Positions 15,693 through 24,085 of a stretch of 27,417 nucleotides of DNA are shown in pieces (the first letter of the stretch is position 1; each line of letters opens with the position of its first letter). Source of the DNA: DATJGS01 sp035494735 (GTDB lineage: Bacteria; Eisenbacteria; RBG-16-71-46); the NCBI GenBank assembly GCA_035494735.1, contig DATJGS010000047.1, positions 1 through 27,417 of the forward strand. Reading direction: 5' to 3'. The translations under genes were made by a program, and so were the position numbers. The notes beneath the pieces were generated by a model. That model was not told where the DNA came from. It was given only the letters and a program-made list of their open reading frames with translations, and searched no databases.

Positions 15693-15833
15693 GTGAAGCT
15701 CCGCGTCCTTGCCCAGGGCCTCGCGTGGCTCGTCGCGTTCGTCGTCTCCGACGCCGCGCCCGTGCCGCCGGATGCCTTCCCGTCTCCGCGCGCGCCATCG
15801 CGCGCCCGCGCCCGGGTGGTTCGCGTGTCCTGA
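15693..15833 (+). CDS. Possible 46-residue exported peptide
   Basis: A short frame starts with GTG 10 bases after GGGAG and encodes a signal-peptide-like start (KLRVLAQGLAWLVAFVVSDA) followed by a Pro/Arg-rich tail. It is the first frame in the plus-strand unit ahead of the DUF3592-like gene. Its size and low-complexity tail leave real doubt; it may be a leader frame or chance. Confidence 0.3.
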   Translation: MKLRVLAQGLAWLVAFVVSDAAPVPPDAFPSPRAPSRARARVVRVS

Positions 15834-15954
15834 CGCACCCGACGGCGCCGCGCCCGCGCCGTTCACGCCATCACCCGTCGTGCCGGGGGCAGGTCGCGCG
15901 CTCTCGGATGGTGAGGTCCCCCTGAACTCGCGAACGGACCACGATCGCAGCGAA

Positions 15955-16479
15955 GTGCTCTCGTTCGTCACGCTGCGCGCGCAGCCTCCGCGCGACGTGC
16001 GGCTGGATCGATTGTGGCTGGGCGCGTTCGAGCGCGGGCGCTTGCCGGCCGCGGCCGCGGCCCTCACCGCGGCGTTCGCGATGTTCGAGTGGGCGGCGGG
16101 CCGCGACGCACGCCTCGCGCTCAGCCTCACCCACGCGCTGCCCCTCGGCCTCGCGTCGGGCGCCGCGCTGTGCTGGGGCGGTGTCGGGGCATCGCTGTGG
16201 CGGAACCAGCGGCTGCTCGTCCACGGGCGGCTCGTCGTCGCGCGCGTCGTGGCGGTGAGTGTCGCCGATCCCCGGGCCGCGCGGCACGCGCGCCGCGTGC
16301 GCCTCGCCTACGCGGGGGAGATCGAGGGACTCGAGTTGCGCGGCACGACGACGCTGGTGCTCCATGCCGGGGCGTCGCAGCCGGCGAGCGGCGAGCGCCT
16401 CGCGCTCCTCTGCGATCCCGCGAACCCGCGGCGCCACCTCGTGCCGCTCGCCCACGGATTCTCGATCGAAGGGACTTGA
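15955..16479 (+). CDS. DUF3592-like two-helix membrane protein
   Basis: From GTG at 15955 the protein is 174 residues. Two hydrophobic segments (AAAAALTAAFAMFEWAA and LPLGLASGAALCWGGVG) are followed by a soluble beta-rich domain: GRLVVARVVAV, VRLAYAGEIEGLELRG and ERLALLCDPANPRRHL. The spacing of these blocks, especially the valine-rich strand after the second helix and the 'DPANPRR' end, recalls DUF3592 membrane proteins of unknown function. The start is uncertain: GTG at 15880 is an in-frame alternative and no good ribosome binding site marks either. The stop abuts the TTG of the antiporter gene directly, so the two are coupled and the protein may help or regulate it. Confidence 0.6.
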   Translation: MLSFVTLRAQPPRDVRLDRLWLGAFERGRLPAAAAALTAAFAMFEWAAGRDARLALSLTHALPLGLASGAALCWGGVGASLWRNQRLLVHGRLVVARVVAVSVADPRAARHARRVRLAYAGEIEGLELRGTTTLVLHAGASQPASGERLALLCDPANPRRHLVPLAHGFSIEGT

Positions 16480-17718
16480 TTGGAGCTGCTTCCCACGCTG
16501 GCCGCGCTCGCGCTCGTTCTGCTCGCGGCCCGGCTCGGCGGCGCGCTGTTCGAGCGGCTGCGGCTGCCCGCCGTGCTCGGCGAGCTGATCGCCGGCGTCG
16601 TGCTCGGCAACCTGGGGTGGGTCGGGCTCCATGGCTTCGACGCGCTGCGCGACTCGCGTGCCCTGGAATGGCTCGCCGAGATCGGCGTCCTGTTCCTGCT
16701 GTTCGCGGTCGGGCTCGATTCCGACGTGCGCCAGATGCTGGCGGTCGGTCCGTCCGCGCTGCTCGTGGCCCTGATCGGCGTCGCCGCGCCGCTGCTGCTC
16801 GGGTTCGGCGTCTCCCGCCTTTTCCATCCCGGGCAGGAGTGGCTGGTGCACGCGTTCGTCGGAGCCACGTTGTGCGCGACCAGCGTCGGCATCACCGCGC
16901 GCGTGCTCGGCGACCTCCGGCACACGACGAGCCTCGAGGGCCGCATCATCCTCGGCGCCGCAGTAATCGACGACGTGCTCGGGCTCATCGTGCTCGCGGT
17001 GGTCGCGGGGGCCATCGAGGCCACGAACGCCGGCGGAGCGTTCGCGCCGGCGACCGCGCTCGTCGTGACCGCCAAGGCCGTCGGCTTCCTCCTCGCCGCC
17101 GTGCTGTTCGGACGGCCCCTGTCGCGCGCACTGTTCGCGTGGGGCTCGCGCCTCGCGGGCAGCGGCCAACTGCTCGGGCTGGCGCTGGCGTTGTGTTTCG
17201 GGCTGGCCTGGGCGGCCGGACGATTCGGGCTCGCGCCCATCGTCGGCGCGTTCGCGGCCGGCCTCGTGATCGAGGCGCCGCACGTGCGCGCCCTCGTCGC
17301 CCGCGACCCCCTCGCCCGCGACCTGCATGCCTGGATCGAGCCGCTGTCCGGATTCCTCGTGCCCGTCTTCTTCGTGCGGATGGGCATGCTCGTGAACGTC
17401 GCGGCGTTCGCCGGGCCGGGCGTCCTCGGTTTCGCCGCCGCGCTGACCGCGGTCGCCGTCCTCGGCAAGCAGGCGTGCTCGCTCGGCGTGCTCGACAAGG
17501 GCGCGGATCGACTCGCCGTCGGGCTCGGCATGATCCCGCGCGGCGAAGTGGGCTTGATCTTCGCGAGCATCGGCGCGTCGCTCACGCTGCACGGCGCGCC
17601 GGTCGTCGACGGCCCGTTGGTTTCGGCGGTCGTGCTGATGGTCGCGGTCACGACGCTGGTCACGCCGCCGCTCCTCGCCTGGAGGCTGCGCCGGAATGAA
17701 ACGGGCGCCCGGCGGTGA
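16480..17718 (+). CDS. CPA2-family cation/proton antiporter (Kef/NhaS-like)
   Basis: This 412-residue membrane protein has about 12 helices and the CPA2 hallmarks: LRLPAVLGELIAGVVLGNLG at the start, FAVGLDSDVRQM, SVGITARVLGDL, the paired acidic residues of AVIDDVLGLIVLAVV expected to bind the cation, a FAAGLVIE segment, VFFVRMGMLVN, and MIPRGEVGLIFASIG near the end. It lacks the C-terminal RCK/TrkA-N domain of KefB/KefC, so it resembles NhaS/NapA-type Na+(K+)/H+ exchangers. The start is a TTG immediately after the upstream TGA, with GAAGG 4-8 bases before. The final codons form one arm of a terminator hairpin, with the TGA stop in the loop. Confidence 0.88.
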   Translation: MELLPTLAALALVLLAARLGGALFERLRLPAVLGELIAGVVLGNLGWVGLHGFDALRDSRALEWLAEIGVLFLLFAVGLDSDVRQMLAVGPSALLVALIGVAAPLLLGFGVSRLFHPGQEWLVHAFVGATLCATSVGITARVLGDLRHTTSLEGRIILGAAVIDDVLGLIVLAVVAGAIEATNAGGAFAPATALVVTAKAVGFLLAAVLFGRPLSRALFAWGSRLAGSGQLLGLALALCFGLAWAAGRFGLAPIVGAFAAGLVIEAPHVRALVARDPLARDLHAWIEPLSGFLVPVFFVRMGMLVNVAAFAGPGVLGFAAALTAVAVLGKQACSLGVLDKGADRLAVGLGMIPRGEVGLIFASIGASLTLHGAPVVDGPLVSAVVLMVAVTTLVTPPLLAWRLRRNETGARR

Positions 17719-17730
17719 AGCCGGGCGCCC
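17703..17730. terminator. Bidirectional terminator with a stop codon in its loop
   Basis: GGGCGCCCGGC and GCCGGGCGCCC form a perfect 11-bp stem with loop GGTGAA. The loop contains the TGA stop of the plus-strand antiporter. On the minus strand it lies 24 bases after the stop of the His/Asp-tail protein gene, so it separates two convergent genes. Confidence 0.6.
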
Positions 17731-17754
17731 GCGGAAGGTTCGACGGTTCAGGCG

Positions 17755-18243
17755 TCAGTCGCGATCGTGTCCGTGACCATGGCCGTGACCGCGCTCCCCG
17801 CGATCGTCGTGATCGTGCCCACGCCCGCGCTCGTCACGCACCATGACGACGTCACGCTTGCGCATGAGCCCCGGGGGGCCGCCGTGCGGGTGATGACGCC
17901 AGCGCTGGTCGGGCACGCGCCAGATGCCGGCCGGCACGACGCGCTGCTCGACCGCGATGAACGGGCCGCGATAGCCGCGTCCGCGATACCAGTAGCCACC
18001 GTTGTAGATGTACCAGTACGTGCCGACGTGGAAGTAGTCGTAGTCGCAGCGCGGATCGTCGACGTAGTAGACGTCGGCGTCGCGCACGAACACCGTGTGC
18101 GGCTCGCTCCGGTACACGACGACCGGCGGCGGTGGGGCGTTGCTGATGCTGATGCCGACGCTGACCTCGGCACGGGCCGGCGCGCTCATCGCGACGCTCA
18201 ACGCGGCCAGGACGGCGAATCCGGCAAGCTGACGGGTCTTCAT
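17755..18243 (-). CDS. Secreted Tyr/Trp-rich protein with a His/Asp tail
   Basis: The 162-residue protein has a clear Sec signal peptide (MKTRQLAGFAVLAALSVA then SAPARA before EVSVG). The mature part is rich in aromatic residues (VYYVDDPRCDYDYFHVG, YWYIYNGGYWYRGRGYRGPF), like small YXXW/WXXGXW-type secreted proteins of unknown role. After a segment VPDQRWRHHPHGG and LMRKRDVVMVRDERG, it ends in a run of alternating His, Asp and Gly with 'HGHGHGHDRD' at the extreme end, which could bind divalent metals. ATG at 18243 has AAAGGAG 6-7 bases upstream. It is a single-gene unit; metal binding is inference. Confidence 0.75.
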   Translation of the reverse strand: MKTRQLAGFAVLAALSVAMSAPARAEVSVGISISNAPPPPVVVYRSEPHTVFVRDADVYYVDDPRCDYDYFHVGTYWYIYNGGYWYRGRGYRGPFIAVEQRVVPAGIWRVPDQRWRHHPHGGPPGLMRKRDVVMVRDERGRGHDHDDRGERGHGHGHGHDRD

Positions 18244-18385
18244 TGGCGGTCTCCTTTCCACTGAACCGGGAGGCCGGGGCCGGCCTGCCGGGCAGGACGG
18301 CCCCTCCTCTGCAAGGATCGGACCCGCTATCGGAGCCCCTAAAGGACGCGCTGGTCGCACAACGGCTTGGGCCAGTGTTGCGGTC

Positions 18386-18415
18386 TTGCAACGCCAAGCG
18401 CGCGTTTTCTACTTT
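18386..18415 (+). promoter_or_regulatory. Candidate sigma-70-type promoter for the amidohydrolase operon
   Basis: TTGCAA (18386-18391), an 18-base spacer and TACTTT (18410-18415) lie 48 bases before the amidohydrolase ATG at 18463. Both hexamers are near-consensus and the surrounding DNA is locally AT-rich for this genome. Confidence 0.45.
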
Positions 18416-18462
18416 GGCACCTTCCTGCGCACCCCCCGCCGATCCCGCCAAGGAGTTCGCCA

Positions 18463-21400
18463 ATGCCCTCGATCCTGCCCCAGCCCGCGAGCGGTCGTCC
18501 GGCGCTCGTCGCTGTTCGTTCACTGTTCGCGGCGCTCGCCGTCGCGCTCGCCGCCGTCGCTCCGGCCGTGGCCGCGACGCCGCGCGTGCACGCCATCGTC
18601 GGCGCGCGCATCGTGACCGCGCCGGGCCAGGTGATCCCGCGCGGCACGCTCGTGATGCGTGACGGCGTCATCGTGGCGGTCGGCGCGAACGTGCCGGTTC
18701 CGGCCGACGCGCGCGTGTGGCCGGGCGACAGCCTCACCATCTATCCCGGGCTCATCGACGCGCTCGTCGTGCCCGCGGATCCGGCGAGTCCCGCGGCCGT
18801 CGCGGGGCGCGGCGCGGCTTCTCCCGCCGCGGCGCCGCGGGGCGCGGTCCACGCGCTGTCCGTCGTGCACGCCGAGCAGCGCGCGCTCGACGCGCTGCCG
18901 CTGCCGGCGGACCAGGTGAAGGCGCTGCGCGCCGCCGGCTTCACGGTCGCGGACGTCGTGCCGCGTCAGGGCGTGGTGCGCGGCACGAGCGCGGTGATCG
19001 GCCTCGCCGACGGCGCGGTCAATCGCACGCCGCTCAAGCCCGACTTCGCGCAGGTGTTCTCGCTCGAGACCAGCCCGCAGGGCTACCCCGGTTCGCTGAT
19101 GGGCGCCGTCGCCGTCGTGCGCCAGGCGCTGCGCGACGCGCGGTGGTACCGCGACGTGCGCGCGCTCTACGCGAAGTCGCCGAACGGCAAGGAGCCGCCG
19201 ATCACGAACGAGTCGTGGGACGCGCTCGAGCCGCTGGCCGCGGGCCGGCAGGGCGCGCTGTTCGTGGCCCACGACATGCTGGAGACGCTGCGCTCGGCGG
19301 CCATCGCCCGCGAGGCCGGCGTGAGCGCGCTGATCGCCGGTGGCGGCGACGAATACAAGCGCGCGCGCGCCGTGGCCGCGAGCGGCGTCGCCCTGATCGA
19401 GCCCGTCAACTACGTCGACGCGCCCGACGTCAGCAATCCCGACGACGCGCTCGAGATCAGCATCGAGCAGTTGCGCCAGTGGAACGACGCGCCGGGCAAC
19501 GCCGCGGCGCTGGCCAGGGCCGGGGTCACGTTCGCGCTCACCGCGAACGGGCTGAAGGACGCCGGCCTGTTCCGCGGCAACGTGACGAAGGCCATCGAGC
19601 GCGGCTTCTCCGAGGACCAGGCGCTGGCCGCGGTGACGACCGTGCCGGCACGGCTGCTCGGGCTCGCCGATCGCGTCGGCACGCTCGCGCCCGGCAAGCT
19701 CGCGAACCTCACGGTGACGCGTGGGGGCCTGTTCTCCGACAAGGGCAAGGTGCGCGAAGTGTGGGTCGAAGGCGAGCGCTACGAGACCGCGAAGGACGAG
19801 ACCGACTGGAAGGGCAAGTGGACGATCGACTGGAGCCAGGGGCCGCATGCCCTGATCGTCGCCGCCGATCCCGACACGACCGTGCGCCTCGTGCTCGGAG
19901 CCGACACGCTGAAGGCGCGCGACGTGAGGCTCCAGGATCAGCGCCTGCGCTTCGTGATGCAGCGCGGCGGCGAGCCGGCGGAACGCTTCGACCTGACGGC
20001 CGCGAACGACGCGGTGACCGGCACGTTGAGCGTGCCGCCCAGCGCGCACGACGTGCACGGGCGCCGCGTGCCCGAGGACGAGAAGCCGAAGAAGAAGCTG
20101 CCGCCGGTCGTCACGCCGGTCGTGATGGGCAACACCGAGGCGTGGCGCATGAGCGCGCCCGCACAGCCCGCCGCCGTGCTCGTCCGCAACGCGACGGTGT
20201 GGACGGAGGGACCCAAGGGCATTCTCGAACACGCGGACGTGCTGGTGCGCGGCGGGCGCATCGCCGCGGTCGGCGCCGGGCTCCAGGCGCCGGGCGGCGC
20301 GGTCGTGATCGACGGCACCGGCAAGCACGTCGCCCCCGGCATCATCGACTGCCACAGCCACTCGGCGATCCTGGGGAACGTGAACGAGTGCACGAACAGC
20401 GTGACCGCCGAGGTGCGTATCCGCGACGTGATCAACTCGGAGAGCGTGAACATCTACCGCCAGCTCGCGGGCGGCACGACGATGATGCACCTGCTGCACG
20501 GCTCGTGTAACGCCATCGGCGGGCAGTGCGCGGTGATCAAGAACAAGTGGGGCGAGGCGCCCGACCAATTGCTGGACGCCGACGCGCCGCAGACCATCAA
20601 GTTCGCGCTCGGCGAGAATCCCAAGCAGAGCAACTGGGGCGTGGACGCGACCGGGCGCTACCCGCAGACCCGCGCCGGGGTCGAGCAGGTGATCCGCGAA
20701 GCGTTCCTGCGCGCGCGCGACTATCGCGATCAGGCCGCCGAGTTCAAGGCCGGCAAGCGCCCGTACCCGCCCGAGCCCGATCTGCAGCTCGACGCGCTCG
20801 TCGAGATCCTCGAGGGCCGGCGCTTCATCCACTCGCACTCGTACCGCCAGGACGAGATCCTGATGCTGATGCGCCTCGCCGAGTCGCTCGGCTTCAAGGT
20901 GCAGACGTTCCAGCACGTGCTCGAGGGCTACAAGATCGCCGACGAGATGGCGACGCACGGTGCGGGCGGCAGCACGTTCAGCGACTGGTGGGCCTACAAG
21001 TACGAGGTGATCGACGCGATTCCCTACAACGGCTACCTGATGTGGGACCGCGGCGTCGTCGTGTCGTACAACTCGGACAGCGACGAACTGGCGCGCCGGC
21101 TCAACACCGAGGCGGCGAAGGCCGTGAAGTACGGCGGCGTGCCGCCCGCCGAAGCGCTCAAGTTCGTGACGCTGAATCCGGCGAAGCAGCTCAGGATCGA
21201 CGACCGGGTGGGTTCCCTGGAGGTGGGCAAGGACGCGGACTTCGCGATCTGGAACGGCAGTCCGCTGTCGCCCTACTCGCGCTGCGAGCAGACCTGGATC
21301 GAAGGCCGCAAGTATTTCGACCGCGACGCCGATCTGGCCGGCCGCGCGGCGCTGGCCCGCGAGCGCGACTCGCTTGTCGTGCGCGCGCGCGAGGAGAAGA

Positions 21401-21591
21401 AGAGCGGAGGGGCGGGCAAGGGCGGTGGCGGGCCATGGCCGCCGCGCTATCTCGAGGCCGGCGACCTCTCCGGCAACACGTGCGGCGACGAGGAGAACGG
21501 CAGCGGCCAGGCGTTCCAGTCGGAAGCCGCACGCCGCGCGACGGCCGCCGCCTCGGCTTCCCGCAGTTCGGGAGAGGGGGTGCAGCGATGA
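18463..21591 (+). CDS. Secreted two-module amidohydrolase-family protein
   Basis: The 1042-residue protein has a signal peptide (VRSLFAALAVALAAVAPAVA) and two amidohydrolase modules. The first (about residues 40-470) has the beta-sandwich opening and a YPGLIDALVVP stretch where the metal-binding HxH should be, so its metal site is missing. The second, starting near residue 570, keeps a full site: H631 and H633 (DCHSHS), H790/H792 (FIHSHS), H818 (FQHVLEG) and D872 (SYNSDSDE), like imidazolonepropionase-related amidohydrolases. A NPAKQLRIDDRVGSLEVGKD end segment closes the fold. ATG at 18463 has AAGGAG 7 bases upstream; the frame is open back to 18367 but that start would hide the signal. Its stop overlaps the next gene by four bases. 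The substrate is unknown. Confidence 0.85.
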   Translation: MPSILPQPASGRPALVAVRSLFAALAVALAAVAPAVAATPRVHAIVGARIVTAPGQVIPRGTLVMRDGVIVAVGANVPVPADARVWPGDSLTIYPGLIDALVVPADPASPAAVAGRGAASPAAAPRGAVHALSVVHAEQRALDALPLPADQVKALRAAGFTVADVVPRQGVVRGTSAVIGLADGAVNRTPLKPDFAQVFSLETSPQGYPGSLMGAVAVVRQALRDARWYRDVRALYAKSPNGKEPPITNESWDALEPLAAGRQGALFVAHDMLETLRSAAIAREAGVSALIAGGGDEYKRARAVAASGVALIEPVNYVDAPDVSNPDDALEISIEQLRQWNDAPGNAAALARAGVTFALTANGLKDAGLFRGNVTKAIERGFSEDQALAAVTTVPARLLGLADRVGTLAPGKLANLTVTRGGLFSDKGKVREVWVEGERYETAKDETDWKGKWTIDWSQGPHALIVAADPDTTVRLVLGADTLKARDVRLQDQRLRFVMQRGGEPAERFDLTAANDAVTGTLSVPPSAHDVHGRRVPEDEKPKKKLPPVVTPVVMGNTEAWRMSAPAQPAAVLVRNATVWTEGPKGILEHADVLVRGGRIAAVGAGLQAPGGAVVIDGTGKHVAPGIIDCHSHSAILGNVNECTNSVTAEVRIRDVINSESVNIYRQLAGGTTMMHLLHGSCNAIGGQCAVIKNKWGEAPDQLLDADAPQTIKFALGENPKQSNWGVDATGRYPQTRAGVEQVIREAFLRARDYRDQAAEFKAGKRPYPPEPDLQLDALVEILEGRRFIHSHSYRQDEILMLMRLAESLGFKVQTFQHVLEGYKIADEMATHGAGGSTFSDWWAYKYEVIDAIPYNGYLMWDRGVVVSYNSDSDELARRLNTEAAKAVKYGGVPPAEALKFVTLNPAKQLRIDDRVGSLEVGKDADFAIWNGSPLSPYSRCEQTWIEGRKYFDRDADLAGRAALARERDSLVVRAREEKKSGGAGKGGGGPWPPRYLEAGDLSGNTCGDEENGSGQAFQSEAARRATAAASASRSSGEGVQR

Positions 21592-22961
21592 GCCGCGCGC
21601 GCACGTTCGCACCCGCCTCGGCCGCCGCGCATGCCGTCGCCGCTCGCGCGCCGCTCGCGCCGTGCCTCGCGCTCGCCCTGCTGCTCGGCGCAGCCGCTCC
21701 GTCCGGCGCGGCCACGCTGGCGCTCGTCGGCGGCACCGTGCACACGGTGAGCGGGCCGACGCTCGAGAACGCCACGGTCGTCATCACCGACGGCAAGATC
21801 AGCGCCGTCGGCACGGACGTCACCGCGCCCGCCGGCGCGACGATCGTCTCCGTCGCCGGCAAGCACGTGTATCCGGGACTCATCGCCTCCAACACCCAGC
21901 TCGGCCTCACCGAGATCGAGAGCGTGAACGGCACGCTCGACTACGCCGAGACCGGCGAGATCAATCCCAACATCCGCAGCGAGGTCGAGTTCAACCCGAG
22001 CAGCGAGCTCCTGCCCGTGGCCCGGGTCAACGGCATCACGAGCGCGCTCAGCATCCCGCAGGGCGGCGCGATCTCGGGCACGTCGGCGCTCATGCACCTC
22101 GACGGCTGGACGAACGAGGACATGACGCTGCGCGCGCCGGTCGCGCTGCACGTCACATGGCCGACCATGACGCCGGTGCGCAGCTTCTTCGGGGCCCAAC
22201 GCAGCGACGAGGACCAGAAGAAGGCCCGCGACGAAGCGATCGCCAACATCAAGAAGGCGTTCGACGACGCGCGCGCGTATTGGAAAGCCCGTGACGCCGA
22301 AAGCGGTTCGGGCGTGCCGCGCCACGACCGCGACGCGAAGTGGGACGCGATGGGCCGCGCGCTGAAAGGCGAGATCCCGGTCGCGATCCGGGCCAGCGCG
22401 CTGAACCAGATCCGCGCCGTGCTCCAGTTCGTGGACGAGGAGAAGCTGCCGCGCGTCATCCTGGTCGGGGGCGACGACGCGTGGCGCGTCGCGGACGAGA
22501 TCAACGCCCGGCACATCGCGGTGATCGCGTCGGGCACGCTCGGCATGCCGCGCCATCGCTTCGACGAATACGACCAGAACTTCAGCGTGCCGGCGCGCCT
22601 CGCCGAGGCGCACATCCCGTTCTGCATTTCGGACGGCGGAGGGTCGTTCGCCGCCATGAACGCGCGCAATCTGGCCTACAATGCCGCCATGGCCGCCGCC
22701 TTCGGATTGTCGCGGGACGAGGCGCTGAAGAGCGTGACGCTGTACCCCGCCCAGATCCTGGGCGTCGCCGATCGCGTGGGCTCGATCGAGGCCGGCAAGC
22801 TCGGCGACGTGATCGTCACCGACGGCGACCCGCTCGAGATCACGACGCACGTCGAGCAGGTGTACATCGCCGGCCAGGCGGCCTCGATGGAAACGCGGCA
22901 GACCCGATTGTTCGATCACTACGACCACCGTCCCCGCGGCCCGAAGGCGCGTGCACGCTAA
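21588..22961 (+). CDS. Secreted amidohydrolase-like protein lacking the HxH metal motif
   Basis: The 457-residue protein has a signal-like start (LALALLLGAAAPSGAAT) and amidohydrolase structure: LVGGTVHTVSGPTLENATVV, DGKISAVGTDV, a KHVYPGLIASNTQLGLTEIE block, and VADRVGSIEAGKLGDVIVTDG at the end. Where active enzymes read HxH, this one has SNTQ, so a normal dinuclear site is unlikely. A later CISDGGGSF aspartate remains. It starts at an ATG overlapping the upstream amidohydrolase stop (ATGA), after a GAGG-rich stretch. It may be a partner of the active upstream module, a binding protein, or an enzyme with a different mechanism. Confidence 0.82.
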   Translation: MSRARTFAPASAAAHAVAARAPLAPCLALALLLGAAAPSGAATLALVGGTVHTVSGPTLENATVVITDGKISAVGTDVTAPAGATIVSVAGKHVYPGLIASNTQLGLTEIESVNGTLDYAETGEINPNIRSEVEFNPSSELLPVARVNGITSALSIPQGGAISGTSALMHLDGWTNEDMTLRAPVALHVTWPTMTPVRSFFGAQRSDEDQKKARDEAIANIKKAFDDARAYWKARDAESGSGVPRHDRDAKWDAMGRALKGEIPVAIRASALNQIRAVLQFVDEEKLPRVILVGGDDAWRVADEINARHIAVIASGTLGMPRHRFDEYDQNFSVPARLAEAHIPFCISDGGGSFAAMNARNLAYNAAMAAAFGLSRDEALKSVTLYPAQILGVADRVGSIEAGKLGDVIVTDGDPLEITTHVEQVYIAGQAASMETRQTRLFDHYDHRPRGPKARAR

Positions 22962-24024
22962 GGAGTCCGCGCCCGCGCTCGGCAAGCTGGCGCCGGATGC
23001 GTTCGAACGTTTCATCGCGCCCCATCTGGGCGCGCCGCGGCCCGAAGTGCTGGTCGGGCCCAGGGCCGGCGTCGACGCCGCGGTGGTGCGGCTCGGCGCC
23101 GGCCGCGTGATGGCGCTCACGACCGATCCGATCTCGCTGATCCCCGCGCTCGGCGTGGCCGCTTCGGCGCGGCTCTCGGCGCATCTCGTGGCCTCCGACC
23201 TGTGGACGAGCGGCCTGCCGCCGGCGTACGCGACGGTCAGCTACGCACTGCCCGAGCGCCTCGCCGAGGCGACGTTCGCCGAGTATCAATGCGCGTTCTC
23301 GGAGGCCCTCGAGACGCTGGGCGTGGCGCTCGTCGCCGGGCACACCGGGCGCTATCCGGGCGGCGACTCGACGCTGATCGGCGCGGCCACCATGATCGGC
23401 GTCGGCGACGAGGGCCGCTACCTCGCGCCGTCGATGGCCCGGCCCGGCGATCGCGTGATCGTGACGAAGGGCTGCGCCGTCGAAAGCGCGGCCGTCGCGG
23501 CGCGCCTGTTCCCCGAGCGGCTCGCCCAGCGCCTCGACGAAGACGGCATGCACCGCGCGCGCAAGCTGCTCGATCAGGTGTCCGTGGTCGCCGACTGCCG
23601 CGCGCTCGTCAAACTCGGCGTGCGCGATCGCGGCGTGACCGCGCTCCACGACGCGACCGAGGGCGGCGTGCTCGGCGCGCTCATCGAGCTGGCGCGCGCC
23701 AGCGGCACCGACGTGAGGGTCGAGCGCGCGCGCATCCCGCTCACGCCGGAAGCGGCCGCGGCCTGCGACGTGTTCGGCATCGATCCCTACTGGGCGCTGG
23801 CCGAGGGCGCGCTCATCGCGACCGTGCGCCCCGAGCGCGTCGGCGCCGCGCTCGCCGCGCTCGGCGAAGAGAGCATCGCCGCGGAGGTCGTCGGCGAAGT
23901 CCTCGGCGGCGACGGCAAGCTGTGGCTCACCGAGCCCGACGGCCGCGTGACGCAGTGGCGCGAACCCGAGCCGGATCCCTACTGGCCGGCGTACGCGAAG
24001 GCGATCGCCGAAGGCTGGCGCTAG
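22951..24024 (+). CDS. AIR synthase-related (HypE/ThiL-like) ATP-binding protein
   Basis: The 357-residue protein has the PurM/AIR synthase fold: a DPISLIPALG strand with an acidic residue, HLVASDLWTSGLPP (the ATP/metal-binding ASD block), VALVAGHTGRYPGGDST, and the C-terminal domain block HDATEGGVLGALIELARAS. HypE, SelD, PurM and ThiL share this fold. HypE ends in a Pro-Arg-x-Cys tail whose cysteine is carbamoylated; this protein ends in EGWR, and no hyp genes are near, so HypE itself is unlikely. The start is a GTG (22951) inside the upstream frame with GAAGG 7 bases before. It overlaps the amidohydrolase gene by 11 bases. It could phosphorylate or activate a product of the secreted hydrolases, but that is speculation. 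Confidence 0.8.
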   Translation: MHAKESAPALGKLAPDAFERFIAPHLGAPRPEVLVGPRAGVDAAVVRLGAGRVMALTTDPISLIPALGVAASARLSAHLVASDLWTSGLPPAYATVSYALPERLAEATFAEYQCAFSEALETLGVALVAGHTGRYPGGDSTLIGAATMIGVGDEGRYLAPSMARPGDRVIVTKGCAVESAAVAARLFPERLAQRLDEDGMHRARKLLDQVSVVADCRALVKLGVRDRGVTALHDATEGGVLGALIELARASGTDVRVERARIPLTPEAAAACDVFGIDPYWALAEGALIATVRPERVGAALAALGEESIAAEVVGEVLGGDGKLWLTEPDGRVTQWREPEPDPYWPAYAKAIAEGWR

Positions 24025-24030
24025 CCGGAA

Positions 24031-24073
24031 GCGTCGGCTCGCGGCGCACGCCGGGGGCGGTGCGGCGCGACGC
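24031..24073. terminator. Imperfect hairpin between convergent genes
   Basis: GCGTCG (24031-24036) and CGACGC (24068-24073) enclose a further partly paired GC-rich stretch (GGCGCAC with GTGCGGC). It sits in the 61-base gap between the AIR synthase-related gene and the thioredoxin-fusion gene, which converge. No T tract is present. Confidence 0.25.
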
Positions 24074-24085
24074 GGGCGCCTCCGC

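Noticed and set aside
18520..21612. Long minus-strand frame opposite the two-module amidohydrolase
   Set aside because: Antisense shadow; Arg/Val/Ala-rich with no domain, while the plus strand has clear motifs.
22951..24024. HypE hydrogenase maturation protein
   Set aside because: The essential C-terminal cysteine tail is absent and no hydrogenase genes are near.
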